Source: Neocallimastix lanati (nom. inval.) (lineage: Eukaryota > Neocallimastigomycota > Neocallimastigomycetes > Neocallimastigales > Neocallimastigaceae). Taken from it: a stretch of 64,000 nucleotides of DNA. The position numbers and the translations under genes were made by a program. The notes under the pieces were generated by a model. The model saw only the letters and a list, made by a program, of their open reading frames with translations. It made no database searches and had not been told where the DNA came from. Location: contig JACVTC010000053.1 of assembly GCA_016946835.1 (NCBI GenBank), forward strand, positions 804,501 through 868,500, written 5' to 3'. Shown piece by piece: positions 63,333-64,000 of this stretch (within the stretch, counting starts at the first letter, position 1; the number at the start of each line of letters is the position of its first letter).

Positions 63333-63840
63333 TTATTAATTAATTATAAAATTAATTATTTTAATAATTTAATAAATTATTTTTTTTTTTTTTTTGGTTA
63401 ATTATTTAAATAATCTTATTTCGATAATAAATTCTATTAATGATTAAAATTTAAATAAATAAAATTGTGTATATTAATTAAGATAATTAATAAAATGGGG
63501 TATAATGAAGAGATCATAATTAAAAATATCTCAAAAGAAGTTATATAATGAATGAATAATAATTAAAATTATTACAAAAAAAAATATTCAATCTTAAAAA
63601 ACATTATGATATATACTTTTCAAAATTCAAGACTAACATATATTAACATATAATCATTTATTTAATTACAATCATTAAAAAAAATTTTTTTGTTATAATT
63701 ATTTTATTTAATTAGAATAATTAAAATTTTAAATTTTTATTTAAATTTTTTTTTTTTCTAAAATAAAAAAAAAATATTTATATATATATATAAAACGAAG
63801 AAAAAAATTTTTGAATATTTTAAGATAATAATAATAATAA

Positions 63841-63877
<37 letters not shown>

Positions 63878-63952
63878 ATAAATATATATTACATCCTTAT
63901 TATAAAATTTTTGAAATAGTAATAAGAAGAAAAAAAAAAGTATTTTAAGAAA
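61509..63952. other. gene-free A/T region with 12-bp tandem arrays and small GC-richer islands
   Basis: A second TATAAAATAAA-type array (62,215-62,345) and its right flank (AATAATAAATTTATGT.TATT) match those at 61,030-61,200. A small fold-back, GGTTC at 62,424 with GAACC at 62,445, marks an island with CGCACGTG. Another island at 63,160-63,265 (GAGAGAGGAGGACAATAGGA, CTCTCCCTTAAGCG, CATACCGTTTC) ends in poly-A, as a SINE would. Confidence 0.45.
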
Positions 63953-64000
63953 ATGAAATTAATTCTATATAAAACTCTTGCTATTATTATAGCATTAATG
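63953..64000 (+). CDS. start of a secreted-protein gene, cut by the window end
   Basis: The ATG at 63,953 opens a frame to the end of the window reading MKLILYKTLAIIIALM, a typical start of a signal peptide. Upstream is an A-rich leader (AAGAAGAAAAAAAAAG). Only 16 codons are visible, so the product cannot be named. Confidence 0.5.
   Translation, partial: MKLILYKTLAIIIALM

Overview
The window is eukaryotic nuclear DNA. It is overwhelmingly A/T, full of homopolymers and short A/T tandem repeats, and its genes have many small spliceosomal introns (donors mostly GTAAGT, GTAAAT or GTATGT; acceptors TAG or AAG). The extreme A/T content, Asn-rich proteins, secreted proteins with arrays of CBM18 chitin-binding domains and Thr-rich linkers, a relic CE4 polysaccharide deacetylase and ankyrin-repeat debris together fit an anaerobic gut fungus (Neocallimastigomycota) best. 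That assignment is an inference from style and gene content. No rRNA, tRNA, CRISPR or prokaryotic feature was found.

Layout. 0.6-5.7 kb (+): a four-exon Mdm1/SNX13-type sorting nexin (membrane hairpin, PXA, RGS-like, PX, Nexin_C). 6.5-8.5 kb (-): an 11-exon hypoxanthine phosphoribosyltransferase, 219 aa. 10.1-13.9 kb (+): a multi-exon Asn/Asp-rich protein of unknown role. 14.5-15.2 kb (-): a LINE 3' end. 15.9-17.8 kb (-): a five-exon SNAP (Sec17-like) protein whose first helical hairpin is replaced by a hydrophobic N-terminus and a DUF4359-like domain. 19.8-21.3 kb (-): an intronless MFS sugar transporter. 21.3-26.7 kb: gene-free DNA with palindromes and a possible 1.4-kb mobile element. 26.7-28.8 and 33.9-35.9 kb (-): two paralogous rhomboid proteases with identical intron positions, separated by LINE debris. 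39.4-43.9 kb: a graveyard holding a CE4 deacetylase pseudogene, other relic coding DNA, an ankyrin pseudogene and LINE pieces. 44.3-47.3 and 54.0-58.0 kb (-): two paralogous secreted LRR-CBM18 proteins with 4 and 7 chitin-binding domains, part of a segmental duplication. Between them lie nested LINE fragments, one of which was hit by a Mutator-like MITE that left a 9-bp target duplication. The last 48 bases open another secreted-protein gene (+).

Common threads. Housekeeping genes (nucleotide salvage, membrane contact sites, SNARE recycling, sugar import) sit beside lineage-specific families that grow by local duplication. Exon coordinates below were obtained by matching splice signals to reading phase by hand; the chosen phases close exactly over every complete multi-exon gene, which is the main support for the models.
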